A stretch of 64,000 nucleotides of DNA from Fidelibacterota bacterium (GTDB lineage Bacteria > Marinisomatota > Marinisomatia > Marinisomatales > TCS55). The DNA lies in the NCBI GenBank assembly GCA_004124535.1, contig SCKQ01000005.1, forward strand, positions 8,321 to 72,320, given 5' to 3'. Numbering within the stretch: the first letter of the stretch is position 1; each line of letters begins with the position of its first letter. Position numbers and translations under genes: made by a program. The notes beneath the pieces were generated by a model that was not told where the DNA came from, searched no databases, and saw only the letters and a list, made by a program, of their open reading frames with translations. Of this stretch, positions 35,916 to 44,571 are shown in pieces.

Positions 35916-36614
35916 ATGAATCAAAGAGCCACACTGATCTACGAACTGAAGAACCTTAAAAAGGTCTATCATCAACAACCTGTTATCAGTATCGGTCGAT
36001 TACAAATCCATCGGGGCACTATCTATGGTATTTTAGGACCGGTTGGATCGGGAAAGACCACACTGTTACGGCATCTCGCTGGGCTTGAGGCACAGACAGA
36101 GGGTATCCTGAAATATGATAACAATGAATTCGAGCGTACCTGGCTGGGTAAAATCAAAGTACCGCAAGAAATATATTATGTTGGTGAACATCCAGTCAGC
36201 GCGAAACAAACCGTAGAACAACTTATCAAATCAGTTTATTCAGATAAATCAAATAGAATAGTAAAGAGGTATTTTAGAGGTAGTGTCAGCAAACAGATCC
36301 TGCCCTTGGTCCTAAATTCCTTATCGCCCGGACAAAGAGCTTGGTTTGATCTGGTACTTGCCCTAGAGAGTGATCCCAGAGTATTGATTCAAGATAATTT
36401 TGCCACCTTGTTCGATAATGAAATGGAATCCATCGCCCGCAAGGAATTGAAAAGGATGAATAAGGACCTGGGAACCACCCTTATATTATCATCCATCAAT
36501 GATCATGCGTTGAAAAAGTTTTGCTCTGTACTGATCTATCTTGAGAATGGGCATATTACAAAGGTACGATCCGGAAAACCGAAACAACAGCGTGGTGATT
36601 ATTCAAAAAAGTAA
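35916..36614 (+). CDS. Orphan ABC ATPase domain with degenerate Walker B
   Basis: This is a single ATP-binding-cassette domain of 232 residues with no membrane partner in the window. Walker A is GPVGSGKTTLL (residues 41-51). The signature loop is LSPGQR (136-141) instead of LSGGQ. Walker B reads RVLIQDNF, so D160 is present but the catalytic Glu that should follow is Asn (N161). It likely binds ATP and may hydrolyse it poorly. A Shine-Dalgarno (GGAGG) precedes the ATG at 35916. The neighbours are trxB and a broken PspC-like gene. The role is unknown. Confidence 0.75.
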   Translation: MNQRATLIYELKNLKKVYHQQPVISIGRLQIHRGTIYGILGPVGSGKTTLLRHLAGLEAQTEGILKYDNNEFERTWLGKIKVPQEIYYVGEHPVSAKQTVEQLIKSVYSDKSNRIVKRYFRGSVSKQILPLVLNSLSPGQRAWFDLVLALESDPRVLIQDNFATLFDNEMESIARKELKRMNKDLGTTLILSSINDHALKKFCSVLIYLENGHITKVRSGKPKQQRGDYSKK

Positions 36615-36724
36615 AATATTCTACCGTGAACAACCATTAAAGACGGTTCGCGTTGGAATTAATTTCTTTACATATTTGTAAAGCTAACCTTACTTTAAAG
36701 AGATAAGCAGTGATATAAACAGCT

Positions 36725-36931
36725 TTGAAGCGTTTAGTAAGAACCAGAGATGACAGTGTTTTGGCCGGTGTTTGCGGCGGAATTGCAAAATCAATCGGTA
36801 TGGATTCTACAATCATACGCTTTTTTTAGGTGTAGGGAACAATCATGAGTGTGGGGATCGGACTAATATTATATTTTGTATTGGCCCTTGTCTTACCTAA
36901 CAAACCTGCAGAAGTTGGTCAAAATGGATAG
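36725..36931 (+). pseudogene. PspC-domain gene interrupted by two in-frame TAG codons
   Basis: In one continuous frame from the TTG at 36725 the translation begins KRLVRTRDDSVLAGVCGG and continues IAKSIGMDSTIIRFF. It then meets TAG at 36827 and TAG at 36833, and carries on GTIMSVGIGLILYFVLALVL to PNKPAEVGQNG and a final TAG at 36929. Both parts match a PspC domain (charged N-terminus, GVCGGIA, and a hydrophobic second half ending in P-N-K-P). Changing both TAG to TTG would restore an intact protein. TAG ends normal genes here (for example 6808), so it is a stop. The end overlaps the next gene's start. Confidence 0.75.
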
Positions 36932-37907
36932 AAAAAGGTTTCAGAATATCAGCTCTACGTTTGCCAATAAATCTATTTTGGTCGTGGGCGATATTATGCT
37001 GGACTCATTCATGTGGGGGGTAGCTGACCGGATATCACCAGAAGCCCCCGTTCCTATTGTTGCTGTAGATACAGTGACCCATTCTCCGGGAGGCGCTGGG
37101 AATGTTGCCCTCAATTTATCCAAATTATCTGCAAAAATTCGGGTTATTGGCCTGGTTGGTAATGACGCTGAAAGTGAAATCCTGACCAATAAGCTGCAAG
37201 ATGCAGGTGTGGATACTAATTCCATAATCAAAGATACCACTAGACCGACAACGGTGAAGATCCGGGTCATAGCGCATAATCAGCAGGTTATTCGTACCGA
37301 CCATGAGGAAACCGGCAGTATTCATGAGGACAAGCTGGAAGAAATCGGGAGTATCCTGGATAATGTTTTAGCCAAAACCGACGGGATAATCATTGAGGAC
37401 TATAATAAAGGTCTTTTAACACCGGACTCCATAGCGCTAATACTAGCCAAGGCAGTCAACCACGGTGTACCAGTATATGTTGATCCAAAAAAGGAAAATT
37501 TCTTTGCTTATCAAGGTGTGCGCCTGTTTAAACCAAATATGGCGGAATTTGAGTCAGCGCTCGGCGGAGATGATGACCACAAAGATTTCGAAGATTCAGG
37601 AAAAGAATTACGAAAGAAACTAGGCACCGAAATACTTATGGTAACTCGTGGAGAGCGGGGGATCAGTCTCTTTTCCAATAAAGGAATGCACACTATTGTA
37701 ACTAAGGCTCGTAAAGTTCATGACGTTTCTGGCGCAGGTGACACAGCCATCAGCGCTTTTGTTCTTGCGGATCTAGCAGGCGCAACCATTGAAGAATCCG
37801 GTCAGATAGCCAATTATGCTGCTGGTCGTGTTTGCGAAGAAGTAGGTGTAGTACCAATTACATTGGAAATGATCCATGAAATCGTCGAGCATTACAATGA
37901 TCATTAG
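36924..37907 (+). CDS. RfaE/HldE-type heptose-7-phosphate kinase (PfkB family)
   Basis: This sugar kinase of 327 residues phosphorylates D-glycero-beta-D-manno-heptose 7-phosphate in the lipopolysaccharide core heptose route. The N-terminal GDIMLDSFMWGVADRISPEA is the RfaE-domain I signature. SPGGAGNVALNLSKL and VHDVSGAGDTAISAF carry the substrate and catalytic base (Asp) motifs. The adenylyltransferase second domain of bifunctional HldE is missing and would have to be a separate gene. I chose the ATG at 36924 rather than one at 36876, because the longer start adds non-conserved residues inside the PspC relic. Confidence 0.85.
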   Translation: MDRKRFQNISSTFANKSILVVGDIMLDSFMWGVADRISPEAPVPIVAVDTVTHSPGGAGNVALNLSKLSAKIRVIGLVGNDAESEILTNKLQDAGVDTNSIIKDTTRPTTVKIRVIAHNQQVIRTDHEETGSIHEDKLEEIGSILDNVLAKTDGIIIEDYNKGLLTPDSIALILAKAVNHGVPVYVDPKKENFFAYQGVRLFKPNMAEFESALGGDDDHKDFEDSGKELRKKLGTEILMVTRGERGISLFSNKGMHTIVTKARKVHDVSGAGDTAISAFVLADLAGATIEESGQIANYAAGRVCEEVGVVPITLEMIHEIVEHYNDH

Positions 37908-37926
37908 TTTATTACAGCTACAGTAA

Positions 37927-39615
37927 ATGGCCACTATTATTGCCAAAACTAATTTCGGCCGCCACAATTCAATATATCATCGTTATTGGAAGTGGGTATT
38001 TACCTTTGTCAGTATACATTATTTTGTTATTTGTCAGCCAAGTTCCCGGCATGATCCATTTGACTGGGTCATATTTAGAAAACCTGGTGCGATCAGATCA
38101 TTTACAGAAGGGTTCTCTTACATTTACATCGGTACTGAATCTGCTGGTATTTACCGCTATTCCATTTATGGTCACCGTTTTGAAGTACCAATTACCCGAG
38201 CTCAAGGACTATCAAGTAATGAGATTACCGCTATCCACTTTGATAAAAGAACAGGGACCTTATGGGCGGCAACGGATGAATCCCTGGATTACACCTACAC
38301 CAGGGAAGGTAACTGGTCAAGTAAAAGATTGGATAATTATAACCTGCTCAGTGGCGTCAAAATCGAACAGCTGGGTTCAAGTAAAAATTATCTTTGGGCA
38401 CTAGCGGGAACATTATACCTCAAACTGGACCGGCTATCCGGTATCTTTTTGGGATCCATGCCTTTTCCTGATGAAATGGAAATTAATTGGTCCAGCGGTC
38501 CCATACGCTACGCTGAAGGGGTTGATGACTTGTTAATGGAGTATACCGTAATGGACGGCTGGCTACTTAATCTTGATACGTTCATCAGTCCGTTTGGCAA
38601 AACAGTCAGGGCAACGACAATTTACAAGAGTAGCACGAATGCACTGTGGGTGGGTTCTGACAGCGGTATTATTTTCCAGGGAGATCCCTATTTGAAATCA
38701 TTTTATCCGCTTACATATGGATTGGCCAATACGGATGTACAGGCAATGACGTATGAATTTCCTTCATGGCTTGGCGGCAGGACCCACCCCGGTGATCCAG
38801 GTGCAGTGACACTGGTTGACCCCGAGCGTGGGTATTTTACCTGGTTCGAAGGAGAAACAGCAATTAACGTGGACCAATTAGAAGTTTTTGGGAACTGCAG
38901 TGTGGAAAATGAAGTGTGGTTTGGCGGTCAAAACGCGATTTATGTATATAATCAAAAAGATGACTTCTGGCGGACATTAGATGCCGCTAGGGGATTACCG
39001 ATTGGCAGGATCAAGGCGCTCGAACCGGATACACATTTTGTCTGGGTCGCGTCAGCATATGAAATCGAAAAAATAAATATCAAGACAAAACGGTCTGAAG
39101 CTTCAACACTAAGCGGCTCGTTACAGAATAACTTTATTCATGATATTGCTTTGATCAATAATAAACTGTGGGTCAGTACAGAATATATGCTGTTATGCTA
39201 CGATATTTATTCTGAAACACTGCTGCCATTCAGGCATGTCGGAAACGTAGACGCAATAAATGACCGTCTTGAACCAATGACCCGATTTTTTGCCCTGCAT
39301 GCCGATGAAACCAAATTATATGCAGGCACAAACCAAGGAATTATCGCCTATAATAATGTAAATTCATCCTGGGAAGTAATTGCGGAACCGACAATATACA
39401 ATAATGATTTCGTAAAGGAATTAAATGTCTATAAAAAGCAATTATTCATCATTACGGAGCGGGGTTTGACTAGAATGCATATGAAAAAACAGTTTCAGCG
39501 ACAATATAATTATCCATTCATTGGCATTGTCAATGACCTTTATGTGACTCGTGACAGGTTATGGTTAGCCACAGATAATGGGCTGATACAGTTCAGTTGG
39601 AAAAAAGACTTATAA
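37927..39615 (+). CDS. Exported beta-propeller-like protein
   Basis: This is a 562-residue protein with an N-terminal hydrophobic segment (residues about 22-34, FTFVSIHYFVIC) that suggests export or membrane tethering. The rest consists of repeats like LWAATDES, LWVGSDSGI, VWFGGQNAIYVY, LWVSTEYMLL, LYAGTNQGII and LWLATDNGLI, each spaced about 45-60 residues. These resemble the two-component-regulator propeller (Reg_prop) repeat. No kinase or DNA-binding module follows. The stop overlaps the ATG of the GWxTD protein gene, so the pair is probably linked. Function is unknown. Confidence 0.7.
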   Translation: MATIIAKTNFGRHNSIYHRYWKWVFTFVSIHYFVICQPSSRHDPFDWVIFRKPGAIRSFTEGFSYIYIGTESAGIYRYSIYGHRFEVPITRAQGLSSNEITAIHFDKRTGTLWAATDESLDYTYTREGNWSSKRLDNYNLLSGVKIEQLGSSKNYLWALAGTLYLKLDRLSGIFLGSMPFPDEMEINWSSGPIRYAEGVDDLLMEYTVMDGWLLNLDTFISPFGKTVRATTIYKSSTNALWVGSDSGIIFQGDPYLKSFYPLTYGLANTDVQAMTYEFPSWLGGRTHPGDPGAVTLVDPERGYFTWFEGETAINVDQLEVFGNCSVENEVWFGGQNAIYVYNQKDDFWRTLDAARGLPIGRIKALEPDTHFVWVASAYEIEKINIKTKRSEASTLSGSLQNNFIHDIALINNKLWVSTEYMLLCYDIYSETLLPFRHVGNVDAINDRLEPMTRFFALHADETKLYAGTNQGIIAYNNVNSSWEVIAEPTIYNNDFVKELNVYKKQLFIITERGLTRMHMKKQFQRQYNYPFIGIVNDLYVTRDRLWLATDNGLIQFSWKKDL

Positions 39616-40877
39616 TGAGACCTTTTTTCAGTAGTTTATTAATTGTAATCATTCTTTCAGGTGCTGCCCTTTTTGCGCAGGAGCGGAGCCGTAAAGGACG
39701 TGATTCAAAACGCAATATAGATCAATTTAAAGTAAATGCATACCCGGTCGTTACCGAAGGCGATAATATTCGTCTGCTTGTATACGGTTTAATCCCTTAC
39801 CAGTCATTACAATTTATAAAGGATGAAGACGGATTCAGCGCTGGTTACGAAGCCAGCCTTGGTATACGGGATAAAGATGGAAATCAAATTGACCGCAAAA
39901 CATTTCTAGCCACGGTAGCCGTAGGTGATTATGTTAATACAATTAATCGATCTGCTCGAGAAGTTGTCATGGCTGAATTTCTTCTTAATGCTGCCGAATA
40001 TACAGTCGTTGGTGAGTTGATCGATGAAGACACGCGACTTAAAGGCATTATCCGTGAAGAAATTAATATGACAGACTTATTACAGCCACTGGCAATTTAT
40101 CCTCCATTTATCATTGGTGAATACCCTGGCAATTGGGGATTTGAAGAGAATGAGATTCCGGTATCGACCAAGGACATTAGTCACAAGATCAAGGAGTTCC
40201 CTTTATTTCTATCGGGTAGAGTGAAACCGGGCGATTTTACACTGAAAGTAGTGGCTAAAGATTCAAATAAAGATATTTTTTGGGAAGAGGAATTAAAACT
40301 GACTTCTGAAAACAAAACATTTAAGCGCCGTATCCTGATCAATCAGAAACCTGATGAAAATTTAACCATGGCTATTGATGTAACAATCACTCAAGAAAAT
40401 GAAAGCGATTCAAAAGCAATGGAACTACGGATCAGGAAACCAGGCCTTTCTTACTTCATCAGCAATGTGGATGAGGCACTGGATCAGATGCGCTATATTG
40501 TTACGGATAAAGAGTACAAACGTGTTAAAAAGGCAAAACGTAAAGAACGGGAAAAATTATTTTATCAATTCTGGGAAGACCGTGACCCGTCATCTGGAAC
40601 TGTTGTAAATGAATTGATGGATCAGTATTATTACCGGGTGAGTTACACAAACGAACATTTTGCATCTTTTCTCCCAGGATGGAAGACTGATATGGGTATG
40701 ATATATATTCTTTTTGGGCCACCGGATGATACGCAGCGTTCATTTAGTACCAACAGTCGCAATACGTATGAAACATGGTATTATTATACTATAAACAGAA
40801 ATTTCGGGTTTTATGATGAAAACGGTTTCGGGGATTACAAACTTACCACCCCATATTACCGGGGTGTCGGCTGGTAG
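39615..40877 (+). CDS. GWxTD-domain exported protein
   Basis: This exported protein of 420 residues has a signal peptide (MRPFFSSLLIVIILSGAALFAQ). The C-terminal region has WEDRDPSSG, the naming motif GWKTDMGMIYILFGPPDDTQ and ETWYYYTINRNFGFYDENG, which define the GWxTD domain seen in Bacteroidota and related phyla. Its function is not known; it is thought to act in the envelope. I prefer the ATG at 39615, which overlaps the previous stop as TAATG, to the upstream ATG at 39597. It is followed after 16 bases by a nuclease gene. Confidence 0.88.
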   Translation: MRPFFSSLLIVIILSGAALFAQERSRKGRDSKRNIDQFKVNAYPVVTEGDNIRLLVYGLIPYQSLQFIKDEDGFSAGYEASLGIRDKDGNQIDRKTFLATVAVGDYVNTINRSAREVVMAEFLLNAAEYTVVGELIDEDTRLKGIIREEINMTDLLQPLAIYPPFIIGEYPGNWGFEENEIPVSTKDISHKIKEFPLFLSGRVKPGDFTLKVVAKDSNKDIFWEEELKLTSENKTFKRRILINQKPDENLTMAIDVTITQENESDSKAMELRIRKPGLSYFISNVDEALDQMRYIVTDKEYKRVKKAKRKEREKLFYQFWEDRDPSSGTVVNELMDQYYYRVSYTNEHFASFLPGWKTDMGMIYILFGPPDDTQRSFSTNSRNTYETWYYYTINRNFGFYDENGFGDYKLTTPYYRGVGW

Positions 40878-40893
40878 TCTCCACATGTTTTAA

Positions 40894-41685
40894 GTGATCA
40901 ATCGCTTTTCCCACAGCGGGCTATCCAGTTACGAAAAATGCCCAGCCCAATTCCGCATTCGATATATAGACCGTGTTGACAAACAGGACGAAGGTATCGA
41001 AGCCTTTATGGGTAAGCGGGTTCATGAAGCATTAGAATTCCTTTATAATGAAATACTGGCTGGACGAATTCCACTCCTTGACGCAGTGCTAGATAAATAC
41101 GATGCGTTATGGGTGGACCATTGGCACGATCGCATCGCTATTGTAAAACGAGAAATTTCCATCGAACAAACCCGTCGGATTGGGGAAGCGTGCCTTGCCA
41201 GGTATTACCGTAATCAACACCCCTTTGACACACCGGTAATCCACAATGAACTGGATATGAAATTTTCTATCGATCCGGATGGTACATACAATTTACGGGG
41301 CATTGTAGATAGGGTTGATCGGTTTGAAAACGGTCAATACGAGATCCATGATTATAAGACATCTGGCCGGGCTATGAGTCAGAATGAAGCAAATAAAGAC
41401 CGCCAATTGGCATTGTATCAGATCGGATTAACAGAAATATTTCCCGACGTGCGGGAGGTGAAATTAGTTTGGCATTTCCTGAGGCAGGGGATTCGACGGG
41501 AAGTAGTAAAAAGTGCAACGGATCTCGATAAGTTAATAGATAAAATCAAAGCGCTGATCGACACCATCAAAAAAAAGGAGGAAAGTGGCGGGCAGTTTCC
41601 TGCCAAAGAATCAATATTGTGTAATTGGTGTTATTATTGGGAAGAATGTCCCGCTAAGAACGGCAGTAATCCGTACGTTGGCTAG
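40894..41685 (+). CDS. RecB/Cas4-like PD-(D/E)XK nuclease with Cys cluster
   Basis: This single-domain nuclease of 263 residues is of the PDDEXK_1 type. The N-terminal HSGLSSYEKCPAQFRIRYID carries the first Cys of a possible iron-sulfur staple. The active-site motif is YEIHDYKTSG (D and K). The last part, ILCNWCYYWEECPAK, provides three more Cys (CxxC then C after five residues), as in AddB and Cas4. It begins with GTG at 40894. No CRISPR array or helicase is nearby, so it is not evidence of CRISPR. It converges with the suhB-like gene with a 4-base overlap. Confidence 0.82.
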   Translation: MINRFSHSGLSSYEKCPAQFRIRYIDRVDKQDEGIEAFMGKRVHEALEFLYNEILAGRIPLLDAVLDKYDALWVDHWHDRIAIVKREISIEQTRRIGEACLARYYRNQHPFDTPVIHNELDMKFSIDPDGTYNLRGIVDRVDRFENGQYEIHDYKTSGRAMSQNEANKDRQLALYQIGLTEIFPDVREVKLVWHFLRQGIRREVVKSATDLDKLIDKIKALIDTIKKKEESGGQFPAKESILCNWCYYWEECPAKNGSNPYVG

Positions 41686-42491
41686 TCACTGCCAGCGATA
41701 GATGTAATAGCCGGAGCTGTTTTTTCCAGCATTTCCTGATGCAAATGGCCATTGGTGGCCAATAACTGCTTGTCGTGGATCGAAAACGCTTTGCCATCCA
41801 TACGCGACACTTTTCCGCCGGCTTCTTTGACCAATAATATTCCGGCAGCACTATCCCAGGGATGAAGGCCGATTTCCCAAAAACCATCTGCTTTTCCGCA
41901 AGCCACATAACATAGGTCCGCAGCCGCTGATCCCAGGCGGCGAACCCCATGACTGACGTGAGTGAACTCCTTGAATAAGTTCATATTCGTTTCCCATTTG
42001 GCATCATGTTCATAGGCAAACCCAGTAATTAGTAACGCATCAGCGATTGTTTTCGTAGTGGTAACATGAATGGGTTCGCCATTACAATAGGCACCTTCAT
42101 CGCGTACGGCCCAGAACAGGTTACCTGCGGGCAATTCAGAAACAACACCCAGCAGTGGTTTATTATTATTCGTTAAAGCGATGGAGACGCAGAAAGGAGC
42201 AAGACCATGTACGAAATTGGTGGTGCCGTCCAGGGGGTCAATGAGCCACTGATATGGTGAATCTGAAGCAGTTACCCCCGATTCCTCCGCAAGAATACCG
42301 TGATCCGGGAAATTTGTGAGAATATCTTCTTTTATAATCCGTTCTGCATTCTTATCTGTGGTGGTTACCAGGTCAGCAATACTTGATTTAGTTGACACCT
42401 CTCGATCCAAATCCTGGACCTGCATAATGAGCTCCGACGCGTCTCGGGCAGCTGCCTTGGCTACCGAAAGCAATAGTCTCGTATTTTCCAC
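41682..42491 (-). CDS. Inositol monophosphatase family protein (SuhB-like)
   Basis: This is a Mg2+/Li+-type phosphatase of 269 residues that hydrolyses inositol-1-phosphate or similar sugar phosphates. The metal-binding motifs are LAEESG (residues about 69-74), IDPLDGTTNFVHGL (about 86-99) and the C-terminal HPWDSAAGILLVKEAGG. The length is normal. Family members also act as PAP phosphatase or rRNA-assembly factor, and the sequence does not settle which. It is transcribed after the symporter on the same strand, 64 bases downstream. Confidence 0.9.
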   Translation of the reverse strand: MENTRLLLSVAKAAARDASELIMQVQDLDREVSTKSSIADLVTTTDKNAERIIKEDILTNFPDHGILAEESGVTASDSPYQWLIDPLDGTTNFVHGLAPFCVSIALTNNNKPLLGVVSELPAGNLFWAVRDEGAYCNGEPIHVTTTKTIADALLITGFAYEHDAKWETNMNLFKEFTHVSHGVRRLGSAAADLCYVACGKADGFWEIGLHPWDSAAGILLVKEAGGKVSRMDGKAFSIHDKQLLATNGHLHQEMLEKTAPAITSIAGSD

Positions 42492-42555
42492 TAATTGCTA
42501 CTGGAAAGAAATGTGATACTGGGAAATATAATCCTTGGCCATGGATTTAGATTAT

Positions 42556-43917
42556 TCATGCTTTAAAAGGTATATGCTCTTTAGCAAAATATTCCGAAGT
42601 GATCTTTTTAAGGGCTCCTGTCAAGAATAACACACCGATCAAGTTCGGAATGGTCATGAGGCTCAACGCAATGTCACCAAAATTCCAGACGAAGGTCAGC
42701 GGTAGAATGGCGCCCATAAAATTAAAAAACACGTATACCCACCGATAAGGTTTAATAGCCTGGGGACCAACCAAGTATTCTATCGAACGATCTCCGTAGT
42801 AACTCCAGGCCACCATTGTGGTGTATGCAAATAACAGAACGGCAATATTTACAATAATACTACCAATTTCAGGAGCAAATGCAAAACCATTACGAAATGC
42901 TTCTCTGGTCAATTGTGCACCTGTTAAATCTGTTGATTGAAGTACACCCGTTGAAAGAATAGCAAGGCCAGTCATTGAACATACAATTATGGTATCAATG
43001 AATGGTCCCATCATAGCCACAGCACCTTCACGAGCAGATTCTTTTGTTTTTGCTGCAGCATGAGCGATGGGGGCAGACCCCTGACCAGCTTCATTTGAAT
43101 ACAAACCTCTACGCACGCCCCACATGATTACAGTAAGCAAACCACCCCAGCCAGCTTTAAGGGAAAAAGCCTCACGAAAAATACTAGCAAAACTAGGGAT
43201 GATATTTTCAAAATGAGTCAATAGAATTATCAGTGCACCTGCCACATACAGAACAGCCATTGTGGGCACCAATCTACTAGCGACAGCAGCAATGCGTTTA
43301 ATACCGCCAATGATAACAAGACCAACCAATAATGCAATTAATCCACCCGAAACCCATAATGGAACATCATACGTAGCAAATGTTTGAGCAATTGTATTGG
43401 CCTGATTCATATTTCCTGTGCAGAACGAGCAAATCACTGCACAGGTGGCAAAGAAAATCGCAAGCGGTTTCCACTTTGGACCAAGTCCTTTTTCAATATA
43501 ATACATCGGTCCGCCTGAAGCTGATCCATCATTGTGGATTACGCGGTATCTATGTGAGAGAGTGCATTCCGCATATTTTAATGCCATGCCAAATAGAGCT
43601 GTCATCCACATCCAAAAAAGAGCACCAGGCCCTCCAAGACGCATTGCTAAAGCAACACCGGCAATATTGCCAATACCAATCGTGGCAGATAGAGCAGCAG
43701 ATAAAGCCTGGAAATGGGTAACATCGCCTTCATCGTCCGGATTATCATATTTTCCTGAAACAACTTCAAAGCTATGTTTCAATCTGCGTAATTGTATGAA
43801 ACCTAATGATAGGGTAACAAACACACCCGTACCGATCAGGATAATAGTGAGCGGCATGGATATCCACCCACTGAATATTTCTGTCCAATGAGTTAATGTA
43901 GATGCTATTTTATTCAT
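42556..43917 (-). CDS. Alanine/glycine:cation symporter (AGCS family)
   Basis: This is a sodium- or proton-coupled amino-acid importer of 453 residues with about ten membrane helices. Family signatures visible include SATIGIGNIAGVALAMRLGG, PGALFWMWMTALFGM, GLYSNEAGQGSAPIAHAAAK and the charged VAMMGPFIDTIIVCSMTG. The start is ATG at 43917. Its promoter should lie in the 105-base gap to the comEC relic, which is on the opposite strand. The transported substrate is most likely Ala or Gly by family, with no specific evidence. Confidence 0.92.
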   Translation of the reverse strand: MNKIASTLTHWTEIFSGWISMPLTIILIGTGVFVTLSLGFIQLRRLKHSFEVVSGKYDNPDDEGDVTHFQALSAALSATIGIGNIAGVALAMRLGGPGALFWMWMTALFGMALKYAECTLSHRYRVIHNDGSASGGPMYYIEKGLGPKWKPLAIFFATCAVICSFCTGNMNQANTIAQTFATYDVPLWVSGGLIALLVGLVIIGGIKRIAAVASRLVPTMAVLYVAGALIILLTHFENIIPSFASIFREAFSLKAGWGGLLTVIMWGVRRGLYSNEAGQGSAPIAHAAAKTKESAREGAVAMMGPFIDTIIVCSMTGLAILSTGVLQSTDLTGAQLTREAFRNGFAFAPEIGSIIVNIAVLLFAYTTMVAWSYYGDRSIEYLVGPQAIKPYRWVYVFFNFMGAILPLTFVWNFGDIALSLMTIPNLIGVLFLTGALKKITSEYFAKEHIPFKA

Positions 43918-44022
43918 ATATGACTTTTTGCAAAGTTGCTATGATTAGCTGAAAAATCGAATTCCAGTTTACATGTCTGTCTTTGAACTGGCAACTGGCA
44001 ATTAGACCAAATAAACGGGTAA

Positions 44023-44571
44023 ATTGAGCAAATACTCCTAGCATTACTCTTTTATAGAAAGTTATGGTTCTATAAACAGGTCAAGCAACAAATGGCAGGA
44101 AACGGCAGTGTACTGTATAAACCAAAAAGAGGTGAGACGCTGCGGCTGAGTGATCGCACGTCGATCCAGATCCTGGCACCTGATTCAGCTTTCGCATCCA
44201 GTACAGCTAATGTGAATAATGCCAGCATCGTATTCAAATTAACCCATGTTGATGTAGGTGTTATCTTTACGGGCGACCTGGAGTATGAAGGGGATGTAAT
44301 GCTGGAATCAATGGCGCCATATCTGAAAGCAGATGTGTTGAAGGTTGCACACCATGGTTCCATTACCAGCAGTACGGAATCCGTACTAAAACTAATTGAT
44401 CCTAAGTTCGCTGTTATTTTTGTCGGTAAAGGAAATAAATTCAGGCATCCATCACCAATCGTAATGGAACGCCTGGGTAGGCTGGGAATCTAGATCCATC
44501 GCACGGATATGAGTGGTGCAGCGTGGTTCTAAACTGATGGACAAGAAATCTGGAAACGAAAATGGCATTAA
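44023..44571 (+). pseudogene. Relic of the ComEC/Rec2 C-terminal metallo-beta-lactamase domain
   Basis: The frame is open from 44023. It encodes a decayed-looking start (IEQILLALLFYRKLWFYKQ) and then the recognisable C-terminal domain of the DNA-uptake channel ComEC: ILAPDS, VGVIFTGDLEYEGD, VLKVAHHGSITSSTES and VGKGNKFRHPSPIVMERLG. A TAG at 44491 ends the frame early. In the same frame the family's last motif continues (IHRTDMSGAAWF), then TAA at 44530, then TDGQEIWKRKWH to 44571. The membrane channel and most of the N-terminal part are absent. It overlaps the start of the RNase HII gene by 10 bases. Confidence 0.75.

Noticed and set aside
36725..36931. Recoding of TAG as an amino acid, which would make the PspC gene intact
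   Set aside because: TAG is the stop of ordinary full-length genes in this window (for example the enoyl-CoA hydratase at 6808-6810 and trxB at 35862-35864), so a recoded TAG is not supported.
40894..41685. Cas4 nuclease as evidence of a CRISPR system
   Set aside because: No cas1/cas2, helicase or repeat-spacer array is visible; single RecB/Cas4-like nucleases are common outside CRISPR loci.
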